From: Micropterix aruncella
Lineage: Eukaryota > Arthropoda > Insecta > Lepidoptera > Micropterigidae
Length of the DNA stretch: 64,000 bases
Assembly (NCBI GenBank): GCA_944548615.1
Contig: OX155961.1
Span: 16,401,655 to 16,465,654, forward strand
Reading direction: 5' to 3'
The first letter of the stretch is position 1. Each line of letters starts with the position of its first letter. This document shows, piece by piece, positions 57,147-64,000 of the stretch. The position numbers and the translations under genes are program-made. Below the pieces are notes generated by a model. The model was not told where the DNA came from, searched no databases, and saw only the letters and a program-made list of their open reading frames with translations.

Positions 57147-57640
57147 GCGTCAACTACAACGGGCGAACCCGTCACCTCTAGAAGTTTTAACGATAATGGT
57201 CATTCTATAACATTCTACGACTTTGGGACGATACAAATCTACCGTCCAGTAAAGCCACGAACCCGCCAGAGTCCAACACCTTACGGCTAGGTACTAGGAA
57301 GGTTAGCAGTTGGGCCACCTCGCCCCTTAGCTACCAGTTTTGGCAGTATATATCCGTCTGGAATTAACCTTCAGGATACCTCCCGACTGGCTGGGGACCG
57401 TAGTCGCTTGCGCTGCCTCTACCTGTTGTATTACAGCGGTAATTCTATATGAATTTATTGCTGACATTGGCGTCCTTTACCCGTCATGCCACACGGGATC
57501 AGGTGACCAACGGGTCGTTTCAAGAGTGGCATGACGTCAGGTCAGCATTCACCCCCGCTGTTTAGAATACAGTATATTTCCGTATTGAATATTTCAGAGT
57601 GCACAACCGATTGGATGATGCCGCATGGTGCGCGAGACGA
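57147..57640 (+). mobile_element. GC-rich family G, old copy next to a young one
   Basis: GCGTCAACTACAACGGGCGA, ACCCGTCACC, CCTTTACCCGTCATGCCACA, CAACGGGTCGTTTCAAGAGT and CATGGTGCGCGAGACGACCA follow the family order with heavy divergence and gaps. Same orientation as the copy at 57703, which inserted just downstream. Confidence 0.75.
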
Positions 57641-57702
57641 CCAGTATCACCAGAGGACCTTCTCGAAGAGGAAACCGAACCACCTGCGCAGAGTGCGTAG
57701 AA

Positions 57703-58359
57703 CTAGGGTTGTCGACTACAGCGGGCGAGCTCGTCACTACGATTAGTCGTTCTATCTCCCTGGGGTGAGCGCAGAAGACGTGAGGACAAAACAGTCCACC
57801 GTCTAGCTACGCCACAAGCCCGTAAGAGGCCAACGCCTTAACCGCGAGATAGCCAGGAGTGTTACTCGGTGGGCTTACACTCTCGCCCTTACTTCCAATT
57901 GCGACCAGATTACTCCAGTCTCTCGATTGGTTACGAGTTCGAGGTCGCTTGCGCGGTCCTCTCCCTTACGAAGCGGTGAAACGGTGTTCACCGACTCTAT
58001 CGCGGACCACGGCATCCTTTGCCCGGATGTTCACCCAGGATCGGGTAGCCGATGGTCGTTTCAAGAGCAGTCGCCGTAAGGTCCGCGACCACTCCCGCTC
58101 TATAGGAAACAGTACTGCTTCCAGACTCCCCCGACTGTTAGTCAGAGTGCGCAATCGATTGGCTTAAGCCGCACGGTGCGCAGACCGCCCAGGAGCGCCA
58201 GAAGGTTGATTCCCAGGGGAAACTGCCCATAAGGCCAGAGTCCTACCCAGGCTCGCACTTCATGCGTGGAAGCCGTCGGATAGGTGTTTACCCGTAAGTG
58301 TGACCAACCCTGAACAGAATGGGTCTTCGTGGCCAACTCAGCAAGGGCCCATTAACTCC
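57703..58359 (+). mobile_element. GC-rich family G, 657-bp copy with 14-bp target duplication
   Basis: From CTAGGGTTGTCGACTACAGC and the hairpin GGGCGAGCTC to GGGCCCATTAACTCC. CAGAGTGCGTAGAA is present at 57689-57702 and 58360-58373 exactly. Contains the 102-codon frame shared with the copies at 45680 and 51747. Confidence 0.92.
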
Positions 58360-58373
58360 CAGAGTGCGTAGAA

Positions 58374-59682
<1,309 letters not shown>

Positions 59683-59712
59683 TTAATTGTAAGGTTAGTG
59701 AAGGTTGTACCT

Positions 59713-59755
59713 TTGCCGGACGTTTCGGAGCCCGTGGCTCCTTCTTCAGCGGCAA
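59713..59755 (-). ncRNA. Hammerhead-ribozyme-like motif, left arm
   Basis: Inverted copy of the motif at 60852-60894; see there. Confidence 0.35.
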
Positions 59756-59981
59756 GAAGAATACTGCAGTGGAAGCTGTCACCTGCAACTACCCGCATTC
59801 CTCTGTGGTGCTGGGAGAGGGGTGTAATGGGCGGGAAAATGCATTTTTAAATAAAATATTGGATTTAGAATTTGGTAATGTGGAAATAAATAATGATATG
59901 TAGAGTGTTGGAGAATATGTAGAGTGTATGAGAATATATAGGTGGAAGAATTAATATATAGTGTAATTTGTATCTATGTAC

Positions 59982-60056
<75 letters not shown>

Positions 60057-60562
60057 GTGAGTGAGGGTGTGTTTATTTGTGCGAGTGTGTGTGTTTGTGA
60101 GGGTGTGTTTGTGAGAGTATAAAAACAGATAGATATATATGTATATATTAAAAGGGTGTATACTATAGGATGGAATGTGTCTGTATCATTAATGTTGAAT
60201 ATTCAGGCCTTTGCCATGGCAAGCTCCAAGTACCCAAATATGTCCCAGTTCCCATGTTTTGAGCTTAATTTCAGGCGTGTTCTCTGGGAACGCCTTTACC
60301 ACCTTTTACGGTTAAGGTGGTAAAGGCGTTCCCAGAGAACACGCCTGAAATTAAGCTCAAAACATGGGAACTGGGACATATTTGGGTACTTGGAGCTTGC
60401 CATGGCAAAGGCCTGAATATTCAACATTAATGATACAGACACATTCCATCCTATAGTATACACCCTTTTAATATATACATATATATCTATCTGTTTTTAT
60501 ACTCTCACAAACACACCCTCACAAACACACACACTCGCACAAATAAACACACCCTCACTCAC

Positions 60563-60629
<67 letters not shown>

Positions 60630-60851
60630 GTAGATACAAATTACACTATATATTAATTCTTCCACCTATATATTCTCATACACTCTACATATTCTCCAAC
60701 ACTCTACATATCATTATTTATTTCCACATTACCAAATTCTAAATCCAATATTTTATTTAAAAATGCATTTTCCCGCCCATTACACCCCTCTCCCAGCACC
60801 ACAGAGGAATGCGGGTAGTTGCAGGTGACAGCTTCCACTGCAGTATTCTTC

Positions 60852-60894
60852 TTGCCGCTGAAGAAGGAGCCACGGGCTCCGAAACGTCCGGCAA
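60852..60894 (+). ncRNA. Hammerhead-ribozyme-like motif (type I order), right arm
   Basis: In order: TTGCCG (one side of stem I), CTGAAGA (fits the CUGANGA core), an extra A, stem II GGAGCC-ACG-GGCTCC, GAAA, CGTC (a possible very short stem III and GUC cleavage triplet), then CGGCAA pairing with TTGCCG. Type I hammerheads with nearly no stem III are known in Penelope-like retroelements and tend to act as dimers. The extra A between core and stem II departs from the consensus, so activity is uncertain; it may be a dead or look-alike motif. Confidence 0.4.
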
Positions 60895-60952
60895 AGGTAC
60901 AACCTTCACTAACCTTACAATTAAATAAAAATGTTTTAAAAGTTTTCATTTA

Positions 60953-64000
<3,048 letters not shown>

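Overview
This is AT-rich animal DNA, most likely from a moth or butterfly. The evidence is Helitron ends of the type common in Lepidoptera (conserved TACTAATATTATAAA near the 5' end, CAGCTAGT-like 3' end), tRNA-derived SINEs, decayed mariner elements, many short non-LTR retrotransposon 3' ends with simple tails, and a clip-domain/trypsin gene fragment of arthropod type. I find no intact host protein gene, rRNA, tRNA gene or CRISPR. Almost everything recognisable is mobile or repeated DNA, much of it nested.

Layout. 0.2-2.9 kb: a dead mariner with TA target sites, holding a Helitron and a 1.2-kb insert of serine-protease gene fragments. 3-13 kb: fold-back and MITE-like elements, LINE fragments and a Helitron in unassigned AT-rich DNA. 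13.8-15.6 kb: minus-strand LINE reverse transcriptase (RT), then another LINE's 3' end. 18.4 kb: a SINE. 20-21.2 kb: a fold-back element and a LINE. 24.7-25.4 kb: a copy of a GC-rich repeat. 26.2-27.8 kb: an uninterrupted 535-codon frame, the 3' part of a LINE with a restriction-like endonuclease. 29.2-31.9 kb: minus-strand LINE pol. 32-44.7 kb: fold-back elements, LINE C-termini, Helitron ends, two solo LTRs and two strong palindromes. 45.7-48.4 kb: a GC-rich copy sitting at the edge of a DNA transposon that carries a MADF-like gene, an unrecognised minus-strand gene and an inserted LINE. 49-58.4 kb: a MITE, a fold-back element, a SINE and five more GC-rich copies. 59.5-64 kb: (TA)n arrays, a 1.25-kb palindrome with a hammerhead-ribozyme-like motif, and a 589-bp satellite that flips orientation at a perfect palindromic centre.

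Two families look least like textbook elements. Both recur and both make long target-site duplications. One is a GC-rich element of about 660 bp (nine copies or fragments; four near-full copies with flanking repeats of 11, 15, 14 and 6 bp). The other is a short fold-back element (five copies, 130-411 bp; duplications of 11, 12, 15 and about 10 bp). Long variable duplications suggest both were copied through RNA rather than by cut-and-paste, but neither shows a classical SINE head or LINE tail. Identifications rest on reading motifs and repeats by eye; no search was run.
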